This document shows positions 27,450-39,187 of a stretch of DNA of 64,000 bases, piece after piece. Position numbers and translations under genes: made by a program. Every line of letters begins with the position of its first letter. The stretch's first letter is position 1. The stretch comes from CAZADA01 sp964636945 (GTDB lineage: Bacteria; Pseudomonadota; Alphaproteobacteria; Caulobacterales; Maricaulaceae). A model generated the notes under the pieces. It had not been told where the DNA came from. It saw only the letters and a program-made list of their open reading frames with translations, and did no database searches. The DNA is taken from the NCBI GenBank assembly GCA_964636945.1, contig CAZWVH010000001.1, forward strand, positions 1-64,000, written 5' to 3'.

Positions 27450-29750
27450 CTATTCTGGCGCTTTGTCCATCAGATTCTGCGCCAAGAATGTGTATTGCAG
27501 CGCCAGCCGCTTGGCGGTTTCCTGCAGATTGGCCGCCGCAGAGTGTCCACCGTCAATGTTTTCGTAATATTCGAACGGATGGCCATATTCAGCGAGCAAT
27601 GCCGCCATTTTCCGGGCGTGACCGGGATGAACGCGGTCATCCTTTGTGGAGGTTAAGAATAAGATGTTGGGATAGTCCTCGTCAGCATTGACGTTGTGAT
27701 AGGGCGAGATGCTCTCTAAGAACGCCCGTTCTTCAGGAATGTCGGGGTCACCGTATTCACCCATCCAAGACGCGCCCGCCAAAAGCATGTGGTATCGCAA
27801 CATATCCAGCAGCGGCACCGCGCAAACAACGGCGTTGAAGAGGTCTGGCCGCTGCGTATAGGCCGCGCCAACGAGCAAACCACCGTTTGAACCGCCCGAT
27901 ATGCCCAGTCTCTCTGAGCTGGTAATCCCCCGCGCGATGAGATCCTCGGCCACGGCGATGAAGTCGTCGTAGATGATTTGCCGATTGGTCTTCAGTCCCG
28001 CCTGATGCCATTTGGGACCAAATTCGCCGCCGCCGCGAATGTTGGCGATCACATAGACCCCGCCGTTTTCCAGCCAGAGCTTACCCACCGTTCCCGAATA
28101 GGATGGGTTAAGCGAGATTTGAAAACCGCCATAGCCGTAAAGCAAAGTTGGGTTGGACCCATCCAGGGGCATATCAGCGGGATGGATCACAAAGTATGGG
28201 ATTTTCTCACCATCGGAGGATGCGGCCTCAAACTGTTCAACACGCATGTTTTCCGCGTCGAAGCGCGCCGGCGTGGCCTTGATTACACTCGCATCGCCGG
28301 AGGCCATATCGACCCGCCAAAGCGTGTCTGGCGCAATGTGGCTTTCTTGGTTGATGAATGCGGTGTCACTGTCGCCATAGGCTGAAATTGCCCCAAGCGA
28401 GCCTTTATCGGGCAGGGCCAGTGGTTCACGCGTCCAATCGCCATCAACAAAGTCCACGCTATAGGCCTTACCGATCACATTCTCGTAGACAACGAGAATG
28501 ATCTTGGACTGTGTGGCGCTCACCCCCTCGACAGACGAACGCTCACCTGGCGCATACAGCACCGCAATGTCGCCCACCTCGCCCGATTCCATCCACTGGT
28601 TGAGGTCGAAGGAGACAATCGTCCCTTTCGCAAAGGTATCTCCCCCCTCGATCGGGCTCCAATCTTCCTCCAGGCTCAGAACCAACTGTCCCTTAAAGTA
28701 CTCGTTAATGCTGGATTTGCGAGGAATGGGCAGCGCTTTGGGGCCCTCTTCACTCAGCCAATAATACGTCCGTTCGTAAAATGTATGGCTATTGATCGCC
28801 ATCATGACGGGCGCGTCGGGGTCATCAGTTTCCAGCCGAAATCCGCCAAGACCCACATCCTCAGGTGATCCGCGCAACACTTCGACGGCCTCATCGAGAG
28901 GCTGTCCGCGCTCCAGGCGCTTGATGATGAAGGGGTAGCCGGATTCAGTGAGCGAGCCTTCGCCCCAATCGGTGGCGACCAGCAACGAGTCCGCCCCGGC
29001 CCAGGTAACGCCTGACTTAGCCTCAGGCAGGGAAAATCCGCCTTCTACGAACGACGCGGTGTCGTGATTCCATTCACGATACGTCGTGGCGTCCTTGCCG
29101 CCATCTGATAGGCTCAGAAGGCATTGCGTGTAGGCCGGGGGTCGGCATGTGGAGCCCTTATACACCCAATTTTGGCCTTCTTCTTCGGCAAGCGCATCAA
29201 TGCTGATCAAGGTTTCCCAATCGCTCGGTCCTTGCGAGGCATAGGACTCCAACGACGTCCGGCGCAAAACGCCGCGCACATGCTCGGCGTCCTGCCAAAA
29301 ATTATAGACATGGCCACCGCGGTACTGGCCGTAGGCGATTTTGTCTTCAGCGTTCAAAATAGCCAACGCCTCGGATTGAAACTCGTCGAAACGCGAATCG
29401 GCGGTGAGTTTTTCTAACGTGGCGTCATTCCACGAGCGCACGGTGTTGAGCGCGGTTTCGCCCTCAACCTCCTCAAGAAAAAGGTAGGGGTCATTGCTTG
29501 GCTCGGTCTCTGCGGCCGCCTGCAACGCCTGGCTGCTTTGATCAGCCATATCTTGTGCGGGTTCAGCCTCGGCCTCTGCGCGCGCTGACTCGGTGGTCAT
29601 ATCCTGTGTCTCTTCAAGAATGTCTACGGTATCGGTGGTCGTGGCTGTTGTCGCAGCTGTGGCTTCAGCTTGCGTGGTTTGTTCTTGTGAGCACGCCATG
29701 AGGGCCAATGCCGCAACCCCGGCGAGCCATGTACGCTTTGCTGTCAACAT
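27450..29750 (-). CDS. Prolyl oligopeptidase (S9A), lipoprotein
   Basis: 766 aa. The signal sequence ends in the lipobox LALMAC, followed by a low-complexity Thr/Glu/Ala linker (about residues 21-80). Then comes an S9 beta-propeller (DPYLFLEEVEGETALNTVRSWND opens it) and the alpha/beta hydrolase domain with the triad Ser621 (GISGGSNGG), Asp704/705 (TSTKDDRVHP) and His736 (GGHSA). The opening block DPYxWLE...AxxWV is that of Pro-specific oligopeptidases. It should sit on the envelope and trim imported peptides. It is divergent from dapF and ends at a strong terminator. Confidence 0.92.
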   Translation of the reverse strand: MLTAKRTWLAGVAALALMACSQEQTTQAEATAATTATTTDTVDILEETQDMTTESARAEAEAEPAQDMADQSSQALQAAAETEPSNDPYLFLEEVEGETALNTVRSWNDATLEKLTADSRFDEFQSEALAILNAEDKIAYGQYRGGHVYNFWQDAEHVRGVLRRTSLESYASQGPSDWETLISIDALAEEEGQNWVYKGSTCRPPAYTQCLLSLSDGGKDATTYREWNHDTASFVEGGFSLPEAKSGVTWAGADSLLVATDWGEGSLTESGYPFIIKRLERGQPLDEAVEVLRGSPEDVGLGGFRLETDDPDAPVMMAINSHTFYERTYYWLSEEGPKALPIPRKSSINEYFKGQLVLSLEEDWSPIEGGDTFAKGTIVSFDLNQWMESGEVGDIAVLYAPGERSSVEGVSATQSKIILVVYENVIGKAYSVDFVDGDWTREPLALPDKGSLGAISAYGDSDTAFINQESHIAPDTLWRVDMASGDASVIKATPARFDAENMRVEQFEAASSDGEKIPYFVIHPADMPLDGSNPTLLYGYGGFQISLNPSYSGTVGKLWLENGGVYVIANIRGGGEFGPKWHQAGLKTNRQIIYDDFIAVAEDLIARGITSSERLGISGGSNGGLLVGAAYTQRPDLFNAVVCAVPLLDMLRYHMLLAGASWMGEYGDPDIPEERAFLESISPYHNVNADEDYPNILFLTSTKDDRVHPGHARKMAALLAEYGHPFEYYENIDGGHSAAANLQETAKRLALQYTFLAQNLMDKAPE

Positions 29751-29894
29751 CGGTGATCTCCGATTGAATAATGTTCAAACCCTGACGTATTAGCAGAACG
29801 CAAGGCTGCATAGAGCGCAAGAGGTCAGGAATTTCGCCAATGCGCAACCGCAAATTTCCTAGCGTTTGGGTTCGAGTCTTGCGAGGGTGACGGT

Positions 29895-30731
29895 ATGCGA
29901 ATTTACAAGATGAACGGACTTGGAAACGCATTCGCCGTCTTCGACGCCAGGCGACGCGGAACTTTGGCGTTGTCGCCTAAACAAGTTCAAAAATTGGCCG
30001 ACCCATCGAAGGGCATTGGGTGCGATCAAGTCATTGCCATTGAGCCGTCAATTCGCGGCGACGCCTTCATGCGGATTTGGAACGCAGATGGCGAGGAAGT
30101 CTCCGCCTGTGGCAACGCAGCGCGCTGTGTGGCGTGGCTGCTCATGGAGGAAACGCAACAGGCCGTGCTCAAACTGGAAACCAAAGCCGGCGTGTTGAGC
30201 GCGGAACGGCGCGCACGGATGGAAGTGTGTGTCGACATGGGGTCTCCGCTGTTGCGATGGGAAGAAATTCCTCTCTCCTCGCGGCATGACACGCGCGAAA
30301 TCTCCATCTGTTTTGGCGACGTGAATGAGCCCATCCTCAAGGACCCGGGCGCCGTGAATATGGGTAATCCGCACGCGGTGTTTTTTGTGGACAATTTAGA
30401 CGCCGTGCCGATCGCACGGCTCGGCCCTATTGTTGAAAATCACCCGCTTTTTCCCCAACGTGTGAATGTTGGCTTTGCCCAGATTTACGCACGCGATCAA
30501 ATCCGCCTGCGGGTTTGGGAACGCGGCGCGGGACTCACCAAGGCGTGCGGCACGGGCGCGTGTGCTGCGCTTGTCGCTGCGCATCGACGAAACCTGACCG
30601 ACCGCGTGGCGTTGCTGTCGCTCGATGGAGGTGACCTGGCGGTGGAATGGCGCGAGAGCGATGATCACGTCTTGATGACCGGTCCGGTTGAACTGGAATA
30701 CGCCGCCGCATTGGATGCTGAGATCGCCTAG
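29895..30731 (+). CDS. dapF: Diaminopimelate epimerase
   Basis: 278 aa. It converts LL-DAP to meso-DAP by a two-cysteine mechanism. Cys72 (SACGNAARC) and Cys218 (KACGTGACAA) are both present with their flanking signatures, and NGLGNAF opens the fold. It shares a 144-bp divergent intergenic region with the oligopeptidase gene. Together with dapD and dapE it gives three genes of the lysine/DAP pathway in this window. Confidence 0.96.
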   Translation: MRIYKMNGLGNAFAVFDARRRGTLALSPKQVQKLADPSKGIGCDQVIAIEPSIRGDAFMRIWNADGEEVSACGNAARCVAWLLMEETQQAVLKLETKAGVLSAERRARMEVCVDMGSPLLRWEEIPLSSRHDTREISICFGDVNEPILKDPGAVNMGNPHAVFFVDNLDAVPIARLGPIVENHPLFPQRVNVGFAQIYARDQIRLRVWERGAGLTKACGTGACAALVAAHRRNLTDRVALLSLDGGDLAVEWRESDDHVLMTGPVELEYAAALDAEIA

Positions 30732-30769
30732 TCTGATGAGTTCAACGGTCTGGGTCCGCGCAATGGAGG

Positions 30770-31309
30770 CTAGGGCCACTCCCCTTTGATTGGCGGAGGA
30801 TCGCCTCGCACTGCGGGAACGACGTGTGATTGCGACTCAGTCGCCTTCCAGTCTTCCAACGCCCAACGCACGGTCGGAAACGCCAGTTCGTCCCAATCAA
30901 TGTCGTCCCATTTAACCATTTTAACGGCCGTTGTCTCATCGCCGGCGCGGGCTTCGTTAAGTAGCCGTGCGCGGAACATCATATGCACTTGGCCAATCCG
31001 TGACACTGAATAAACGCCCACTAAACCGTCGAGAACAATGTCAGCCGACGCCTCCTCGCGCGCCTCGCGCACGGCGGCCGCATCAACACATTCGCCCAGC
31101 TCCATGAAACCGGCCGGAACAGTCCAGTAGCCGCGCCTTGGATTGATGGCCCGTTTGCACAGCAAGATCAAATCATCCGCCACGCACACCGCCCCGGCCA
31201 CAATTTTTGGATTCTGATAATCCACAAATGTGCAATGGGCGCACACGCGCCGAGGGCGATCATCGCCTTCAGGCACAAGGCTTTCGAAGCTTGGAGATAG
31301 TGAATTCAT
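30770..31309 (-). CDS. NUDIX hydrolase with short Cys pair
   Basis: 179 aa from ATG 31309. The NUDIX box GFMELGECVDAAAVREAREEAS matches Gx5Ex7REUxEE with Ser where Gly is usual. An N-terminal RRVCAHCTFVDYQNPK resembles the zinc-ribbon end of NADH pyrophosphatases (NudC) but has only one Cys pair. YWTVPAGFMELGE is also NudC-like. It may hydrolyse a nucleoside diphosphate derivative, but the substrate is unproven. Divergent from the MarR gene at 31433. Confidence 0.85.
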   Translation of the reverse strand: MNSLSPSFESLVPEGDDRPRRVCAHCTFVDYQNPKIVAGAVCVADDLILLCKRAINPRRGYWTVPAGFMELGECVDAAAVREAREEASADIVLDGLVGVYSVSRIGQVHMMFRARLLNEARAGDETTAVKMVKWDDIDWDELAFPTVRWALEDWKATESQSHVVPAVRGDPPPIKGEWP

Positions 31310-31432
31310 GAGCGAAACCATGTCTGGCGCAACACACAATGTCCATCCCCACTATAGATGTGGTAAGTTCTGCCCCCATCGGGAAAAGATTTCTGTTAGG
31401 ATCAATTTTCTCTTGACGCCGAGGAGGCCCCA

Positions 31433-32074
31433 ATGAGCACATTGGCGGGTGAATCTCTGCAGCAGAGCGAGGACTTTGCCCTCACGCAAAGTCCAAGCCA
31501 TCTCATCCATAGGGCGCAACAATTTGCGGCCGATTGTTATGCCGAATCGGCGGGGCGCGATGCGCTGACCCAGCGACAGTTCGCCGTTTTAACAGCAGTA
31601 GCGCACCAGGACGGCTTAACGCAGACTGACCTTGTGAAGGCGACGGGCATTGATCGCTCCACGCTGGCGGACTTGGTCACACGCATGGTGAAAAAGGATT
31701 TGGTGGCCCGTCAAAAATCGGAACACGACGGACGGGCCAATATTGTGCGGCTTACAGCCAGCGGCCGCCAGCATCTCGAGGCTATGCGGCCGCAAGTGAG
31801 CCAGGCCGACAAAGCAATCTTGGACGCCCTTCCCAAGGCCAAGCGCGCCGCGTTTTTGGACGCGCTGCAGCGCCTTATGAATGTGATGGATGGTGTTGAA
31901 GGCGTCGGGCGCGCCGCCGATGGTCTATCCGCACCCGACACCAGCAAAACGGGCAAATCTGACAAGAAGGCTAAAGCTGGCAAATCGGGCAAAAAGGCTA
32001 AAGCCGCCAGCGCCAAGAAGGCAAAATCGGGCGCAGGCAAATCATCGAAAAAGAAAAAGGCGAAAGCGTCTTAA
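31433..32074 (+). CDS. MarR-family regulator with lysine-rich H1-like tail
   Basis: 213 aa. The winged-helix core (QRQFAVLTAVAHQDGLTQTDLVKATGIDRSTLADLVTRMVKKDLV, then EHDGRANIVRLTASGR) is ordinary MarR and ends near residue 160. After it come about 50 residues made almost only of Lys, Ala, Ser and Gly (KAKAGKSGKKAKAASAKKAK), like histone H1 tails and bacterial AlgP or HU-extension tails. Such tails bind DNA non-specifically. GAGGAGG precedes the ATG well. Targets unknown. Confidence 0.85.
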   Translation: MSTLAGESLQQSEDFALTQSPSHLIHRAQQFAADCYAESAGRDALTQRQFAVLTAVAHQDGLTQTDLVKATGIDRSTLADLVTRMVKKDLVARQKSEHDGRANIVRLTASGRQHLEAMRPQVSQADKAILDALPKAKRAAFLDALQRLMNVMDGVEGVGRAADGLSAPDTSKTGKSDKKAKAGKSGKKAKAASAKKAKSGAGKSSKKKKAKAS

Positions 32075-32109
32075 GCGACAACGCGTGACAAATTTCATTT
32101 CCGGCACAT

Positions 32110-32640
32110 TCACTGGGTTGCCGCGCGCCGCCAAGCGGGCAGGATGGCACGCTGCAGAGCTTCGGTGGTGATTTCACCCTTCCAGTGCAAAACCACCGAA
32201 CCGCGGGCGTCGACTATGATGGTTTCAGGCGCACCGGACACGCCGAGCTTCTTGCCAATGATGCCATCGCGATCAATGCCCACCATGCGATAGGGGTCGC
32301 CGTGCTCAACCAGGAATGCGCGAGCTTCTTGCGCTCCGTCCCGCCACGCCAAGCCATAAATTGGCACACCTTGATCGGCCAGCTGCATCAGCTCGTCGCT
32401 TTCCAGGATGCAGGGCTGGCACCACGACGCATAGGCGTTGACCATAAAGGGCTGACCGACCAATTGGCTTATGTCGAGGGTTTGGTCGGATGGGCGCAAA
32501 CCCGGTGCGACAAATTGGGGGATGTCGCCGCCAGTGAGCTGTCCGCCCTCGGGCGGGCGCGTCACAAATAGCGCGATCGACAGCGCTGCCACCATCGCAA
32601 TGGCCAGGACGAACACGCCAATGGGAAGGAAGCGGCTCAT
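32110..32640 (-). CDS. ccmG: Cytochrome c biogenesis thiol:disulfide oxidoreductase CcmG/DsbE
   Basis: 176 aa. One N-terminal membrane anchor is followed by a periplasmic thioredoxin fold with the WCQPC active site (Cys74, Cys77) inside AYASWCQPCILESDEL, and a cis-Pro region GVSGAPETIIVD. CcmG keeps the apocytochrome haem-binding cysteines reduced in system I maturation. Last gene of the ccmABCDG run, 3 nt after ccmD. Confidence 0.93.
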   Translation of the reverse strand: MSRFLPIGVFVLAIAMVAALSIALFVTRPPEGGQLTGGDIPQFVAPGLRPSDQTLDISQLVGQPFMVNAYASWCQPCILESDELMQLADQGVPIYGLAWRDGAQEARAFLVEHGDPYRMVGIDRDGIIGKKLGVSGAPETIIVDARGSVVLHWKGEITTEALQRAILPAWRRAATQ

Positions 32641-32643
32641 GCT

Positions 32644-32826
32644 CTACTCCGGCGGCCGATCCCGCTTTCGCAATGCGGCGCGGTGGCGGAGGATGGCAAA
32701 GACCACCATCCAAACCAGCGCAATTCCTGTGACCGCGTAAGCGGCCGTTACTGACGTCCAGTCGCCATATTCCGCGGTCAAGTTTGACCAAACCCGATCC
32801 AAATGTGAGAGCGGCCCAGAGATCAT
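32644..32826 (-). CDS. ccmD: Haem exporter protein CcmD
   Basis: 60 aa. One transmembrane helix (VTAAYAVTGIALVWMVVFAIL) is followed by a basic cytoplasmic end (RHRAALRKRDR). This is the whole of CcmD, which helps release holo-CcmE from the CcmABC complex. Sequence is weakly conserved, so the call depends on size, topology and its place between ccmC (4-nt overlap) and ccmG. Confidence 0.88.
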   Translation of the reverse strand: MISGPLSHLDRVWSNLTAEYGDWTSVTAAYAVTGIALVWMVVFAILRHRAALRKRDRPPE

Positions 32827-33575
32827 GCGTTTGCCTCCTGGGCCGGAGGCTCAGCGAACACCGCGCGTGATCGAGCGCGGCGCACGCGCGCCTCAGCCCT
32901 TCGCACAATCAGTGCAGAGCGCATATTCCAGAGCGTTAATGCGCCGAACAGGGCCAGAAAGCCTAATCCCGAGACATAAAGTGGGGTTTTGAACACTGCA
33001 TCGGTCGCATTTTCGAACACGCCGGACGGCTGGTGTAATGTATTCCAAAATTCCACCGAGTATTTCACGATGGGAAGAATGATCACGCTGACCATGCAAT
33101 AGATTGCCCCGGCCAAGGCGCCCTTGTTTTCGTCGTCAAATGCCGCCCGAAGCGCAAAATAACCGAGGTAAAGCAGAAACAGTATCAATGTTGACGCCAT
33201 ACGCGCGTCCCAGGCCCAGTAAACGCCCCAAGTGGGCTGGCCCCACACTGCGCCTGTGAGCAGAGCCGCCGCAGTGCACGCCGCGCCGAATGGCCCCGCC
33301 GCTTTCGCCGCTTCGTCGGCAAGCGCATGACGCCACGTGTAATACACGAAACTCGCACCCGCCATAAACGCATAGGCGAAAAGCGCCACCCAGGCTGAGG
33401 GGACGTGTGCAAACATGATGCGAACCAAATCACCTTGGCTGCGTTCTTGCGGCGTGACCGTGAGGCCTTGAATCCATCCCCAACTGATCAATCCAACGGC
33501 GCACAAGCCGAGCAGCCAAATGACCGGCGTGACGACCTTCATGAACCGTTCGGGATTTGAGAATTGTGTAACCAT
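32823..33575 (-). CDS. ccmC: Haem exporter protein CcmC
   Basis: 250 aa, six transmembrane helices. The tryptophan-rich haem-handling loop is clear (PTWGVYWAWDARMAS), with the conserved periplasmic His in MFAHVPSAW and another in NTLHQPSGV. CcmC delivers haem to CcmE. It overlaps ccmD by 4 nt. ccmE, ccmF and ccmH are not in the window. Confidence 0.94.
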   Translation of the reverse strand: MVTQFSNPERFMKVVTPVIWLLGLCAVGLISWGWIQGLTVTPQERSQGDLVRIMFAHVPSAWVALFAYAFMAGASFVYYTWRHALADEAAKAAGPFGAACTAAALLTGAVWGQPTWGVYWAWDARMASTLILFLLYLGYFALRAAFDDENKGALAGAIYCMVSVIILPIVKYSVEFWNTLHQPSGVFENATDAVFKTPLYVSGLGFLALFGALTLWNMRSALIVRRAEARVRRARSRAVFAEPPAQEANA

Positions 33576-33656
33576 AACAAAGCCAGCTGTATGCCTTGCC
33601 CATCCTGCTTGCCCATCCCCGCCCAGTTCGGCGGTGAGACTGAGGAGATTTAGGCG

Positions 33657-34394
33657 TTAGTGTTCGACATGCAATCGGATCGCCGCCGCCGCTCCGACGG
33701 CGCCAACAATCACGGAGATTATGCTCGACGCAGCAAGCAGCGCCAACAACCCGCCAATGGGGTCATTGAACGAGGCGGCTTGTAACGTCAATGCGGCGAA
33801 TATCACAGTGGGCGCCATCAGGGGCGGCGTCAAAACCGCAATCAATAAGCCGCCCCGCGCGGTTCCGGCGGTGAGTGCAGCCGGCGTAGCGCCAGCGCCT
33901 ACCAAGCCAGGCGCGGCCAGCAGTACGACGGGAATCGACCATGCCATGACCCCTATCGGAGCCGCGAACATGGCCGAGGCGATGGGCGCCAAGAGGATGC
34001 ACACGCCAAGTCCCGCAATCGCTCTCGCGCCGATTTTGGTGAGCGTCACAAACTCCAATGGGGCCGGGCCCATCACCAATTGATCTGTGGCGCCCGTTTC
34101 CAAATCTTCTTGAAACATGTGCTCCAGGCCGACAATGGCGGCAATGGCCAATGCCAGGATCAACGCACCGGGACTGGCCTCTGAAAGCGTGTCGCGATCG
34201 GGACCGAGAGCAAATGCTGTCAGCGCTGCAGCGCTGATGAAGAAGGCTGCGGAGGCCGCACTCCCCCCGCCTCCGCGCCACGCACGCGAAAACTCCCGTG
34301 ACAACAAGGCCCAAAACGGGCTCCACGCGCTGCGGGCGCGCAAGCTGGCGCGGGCTTGGCGCATTTTCGAGTCAACCACCGGCCTGCGAATCAT
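33657..34394 (-). CDS. ccmB: Haem exporter protein CcmB
   Basis: 245 aa, six transmembrane helices. LLSREFSRAWR at the N-terminus and GLEHMFQEDLETGATDQL in the first cytoplasmic loop are CcmB blocks. CcmB is the membrane subunit of the CcmAB ATPase needed to free holo-CcmE. ATG 34394 overlaps the ccmA stop by 4 nt. The loop pattern E-D-x-E-x-G fits the ATPase contact. Confidence 0.93.
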   Translation of the reverse strand: MIRRPVVDSKMRQARASLRARSAWSPFWALLSREFSRAWRGGGGSAASAAFFISAAALTAFALGPDRDTLSEASPGALILALAIAAIVGLEHMFQEDLETGATDQLVMGPAPLEFVTLTKIGARAIAGLGVCILLAPIASAMFAAPIGVMAWSIPVVLLAAPGLVGAGATPAALTAGTARGGLLIAVLTPPLMAPTVIFAALTLQAASFNDPIGGLLALLAASSIISVIVGAVGAAAAIRLHVEH

Positions 34395-35170
34395 GCCCCG
34401 CCCCCTTGAGAAAGATCGTTGCGATCCTCAGCGCCAGTATTCTCCGGCGCGTCCCCGTCATCGCCAGGATCATCGTCCTCGCCATCAGACGCATCAGGTT
34501 CGGCGGCGCCATTGCCCTGCTGGTTGAGCTCAAGTCCCGGCATAATCCGGGTAAATTGCAGTGTACGGGTCTCAGTCCATCCCAGGGTATCGTGGGCCGC
34601 AGCGATGATAATGCCGCCCGCGCGCCGACGCCGGCCAATCACCTCGTCCAGTAAGATCCGGCCATCTGTATCCAGCGGGGCAGCAGGTTCATCCAAGAGC
34701 CAAATCGGTTTCTTACTGGCGACCACGCGGGCCAATGCCGCGCGCCGACGCTGCCCCGCCGAAAGACGGCGCGAGGGCAAATCGGCAAACCCTGCCGCGC
34801 CCAACGCCGCCAGTGATCCCGATACATCGGTGTCGCCGCGAAACCACCGGCTATGGAAGCGCACATGTTCCCTCGCGGTTTCACCCGGCGCCAATCCATC
34901 GCCGTGGCCGATATACGCCACGGCGTCCTCGGTGCTGATGAGCGAAGCAAACGCCGCGCCGGCGGCCACATCCACCTTGTCGTGTTCCTGGGCAAACCGG
35001 ATCGAACCGCCCTGTGGGCGCAGCAGTCCTGCAAGAGCGCGCAATAAGGTGGTTTTGCCGGAGCCGTTTGGTCCACGCAACACGACAGCGTCTCCAGGAC
35101 CGGCGGTGAAGCTGAGATCCTCAACAATGGGCAGGCCTGCGCGATACAGCGTCAAATTGGACACTGTCAT
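34391..35170 (-). CDS. ccmA: Haem exporter ATP-binding protein CcmA, with acidic tail
   Basis: 259 aa from ATG 35170. The frame extends 29 codons further up without support. ABC ATPase motifs: Walker A GPNGSGKT (33-40), signature LSAGQRRRAALA and Walker B PIWLLDEPAAPLD. CcmA energises release of holo-CcmE. The enzyme proper ends near residue 212. After it come about 47 residues rich in Asp, Glu, Gly and Asn, which CcmA proteins I know do not have. Confidence 0.92.
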   Translation of the reverse strand: MTVSNLTLYRAGLPIVEDLSFTAGPGDAVVLRGPNGSGKTTLLRALAGLLRPQGGSIRFAQEHDKVDVAAGAAFASLISTEDAVAYIGHGDGLAPGETAREHVRFHSRWFRGDTDVSGSLAALGAAGFADLPSRRLSAGQRRRAALARVVASKKPIWLLDEPAAPLDTDGRILLDEVIGRRRRAGGIIIAAAHDTLGWTETRTLQFTRIMPGLELNQQGNGAAEPDASDGEDDDPGDDGDAPENTGAEDRNDLSQGGGA

Positions 35171-35370
35171 CGTTACGGCTCGCACCCTGATGTCGAGGAT
35201 ACTCTTCACGCAATTACTCCAATGGCGCTCAATTGGGCTTTTCATCACGATGCGCATGGACGCGACGCGATCAACACATATAAACCCACTTCACACAGTG
35301 AGTCCCGCCGGGACGTTTCACCTGATCGATGCCGTCAACGCGGCCGTTGTGCAAGGAGGGTATCCATATT

Positions 35371-38106
<2,736 letters not shown>

Positions 38107-38227
38107 AAGGACGGCAACGCGATCGTGCGGGTCAGAACCTTGGTGCGCACGGTCGCTCGCGCATGCGTGACAGCGCGGCGCCTGCGTTTGATTTGTGAGC
38201 GCTCCCGTGTCTGCGTATAAGTTGAGC

Positions 38228-39016
38228 ATGTTGAAGCGAATATTGTTCTCATTGGACTCAGTGATCCCAGGGCGATTGGCTTTCGCCGCCGCTATGTGCG
38301 TCCCCATACTGGCGGGCGCAGCTATCGGACCAGCAAAGGCTCATGTCCAAGATTCCGATGACGGTCCAGCGCCCGTCGTGGTTGAACTGTTCACCAGTCA
38401 GTCGTGCGGAAAATGCCCGGCCGCAAATCTTTTGATGGCCGAACTTGGTGAACAGGACGGCGTGCTCGCTCTCTCATTCTCTGTGGATTACTGGAATGTG
38501 ATGGGCTGGGAAGACACATTTGCCACACCAGAATTCACCAATCGCCAGCAGGACTATACCCGCACGCTCTCCAACTCCATGGTCTACACGCCGCAATTCG
38601 TTTTCCAAGGCGTTGAGGATCAACGGGGATCGGGTCGTCACCACAATCGGGTGCGTGACCAATTGCGCGAATGCAAGTCGTCCGCGCCCCTATTGAGTGC
38701 TCAGCCGCCAATCACTCTGGTCGCGCAGGGCGATCAGGCGCTGATCACAATCGGGGACTTTGCCGCCGAAGGGCCGGCCACCGTGTGGTGGTTTGAATTC
38801 ATTCCCGGCCGGGTTCCCGTTGATGTGGGCGGAGGATTGAATGCGGACAAAACCGTTACACTGTTTAACCCCGTGACCACCATGCATCGCTTGGGCGATT
38901 GGGAAGGCGGCGCACAAAACTACTCGGCGCCGATGACGCGCGATCGCGCAGGGGCAATTGTGATCCAAGACAATGAGTCCCTCGAGATTCGGGCCGCCCA
39001 ATCGACAGTGTTCTAA
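38228..39016 (+). CDS. Secreted DUF1223 thioredoxin-like protein
   Basis: 262 aa from ATG 38228. A GTG 33 nt upstream is a weaker start. A signal peptide (cleaved after AKA, about residue 38) precedes VVVELFTSQSCGKCPAAN with a CxxC (Cys60, Cys63) in a thioredoxin-like setting, then SFSVDYWNVMGWEDTFA and YTPQFVFQG, the DUF1223 blocks. Such proteins are common in Alphaproteobacteria and are thought to act as periplasmic redox proteins, without proven partners. Confidence 0.88.
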   Translation: MLKRILFSLDSVIPGRLAFAAAMCVPILAGAAIGPAKAHVQDSDDGPAPVVVELFTSQSCGKCPAANLLMAELGEQDGVLALSFSVDYWNVMGWEDTFATPEFTNRQQDYTRTLSNSMVYTPQFVFQGVEDQRGSGRHHNRVRDQLRECKSSAPLLSAQPPITLVAQGDQALITIGDFAAEGPATVWWFEFIPGRVPVDVGGGLNADKTVTLFNPVTTMHRLGDWEGGAQNYSAPMTRDRAGAIVIQDNESLEIRAAQSTVF

Positions 39017-39150
39017 ATCCATTGAGTGAACGTTCGATCGGGCCTCCCGCCCTGCGCCCGTCCGGCATAACACTGAGCTTACGAGACGGGGTGCGCCGAT
39101 CAGACGGCAGAATGCATTTTCCCCGTTTCAGTTTCGCATCACGCCGAACT

Positions 39151-39187
39151 CCCCAAAAGCAAAAGCGCCGGAGAAAACTCCAGCGCT
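39151..39187 (-). terminator. Minus-strand Rho-independent terminator
   Basis: AGCGCCGGAG, AAAA loop, CTCCAGCGCT (39164-39173 with 39178-39187, one mismatch), followed on the minus strand by TTTTGCTTTT. Its orientation fits neither flanking plus-strand gene. It ends the RNA candidate or, less likely, a long rbfA 3' UTR running antisense to the DUF2794 gene. Confidence 0.75.
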
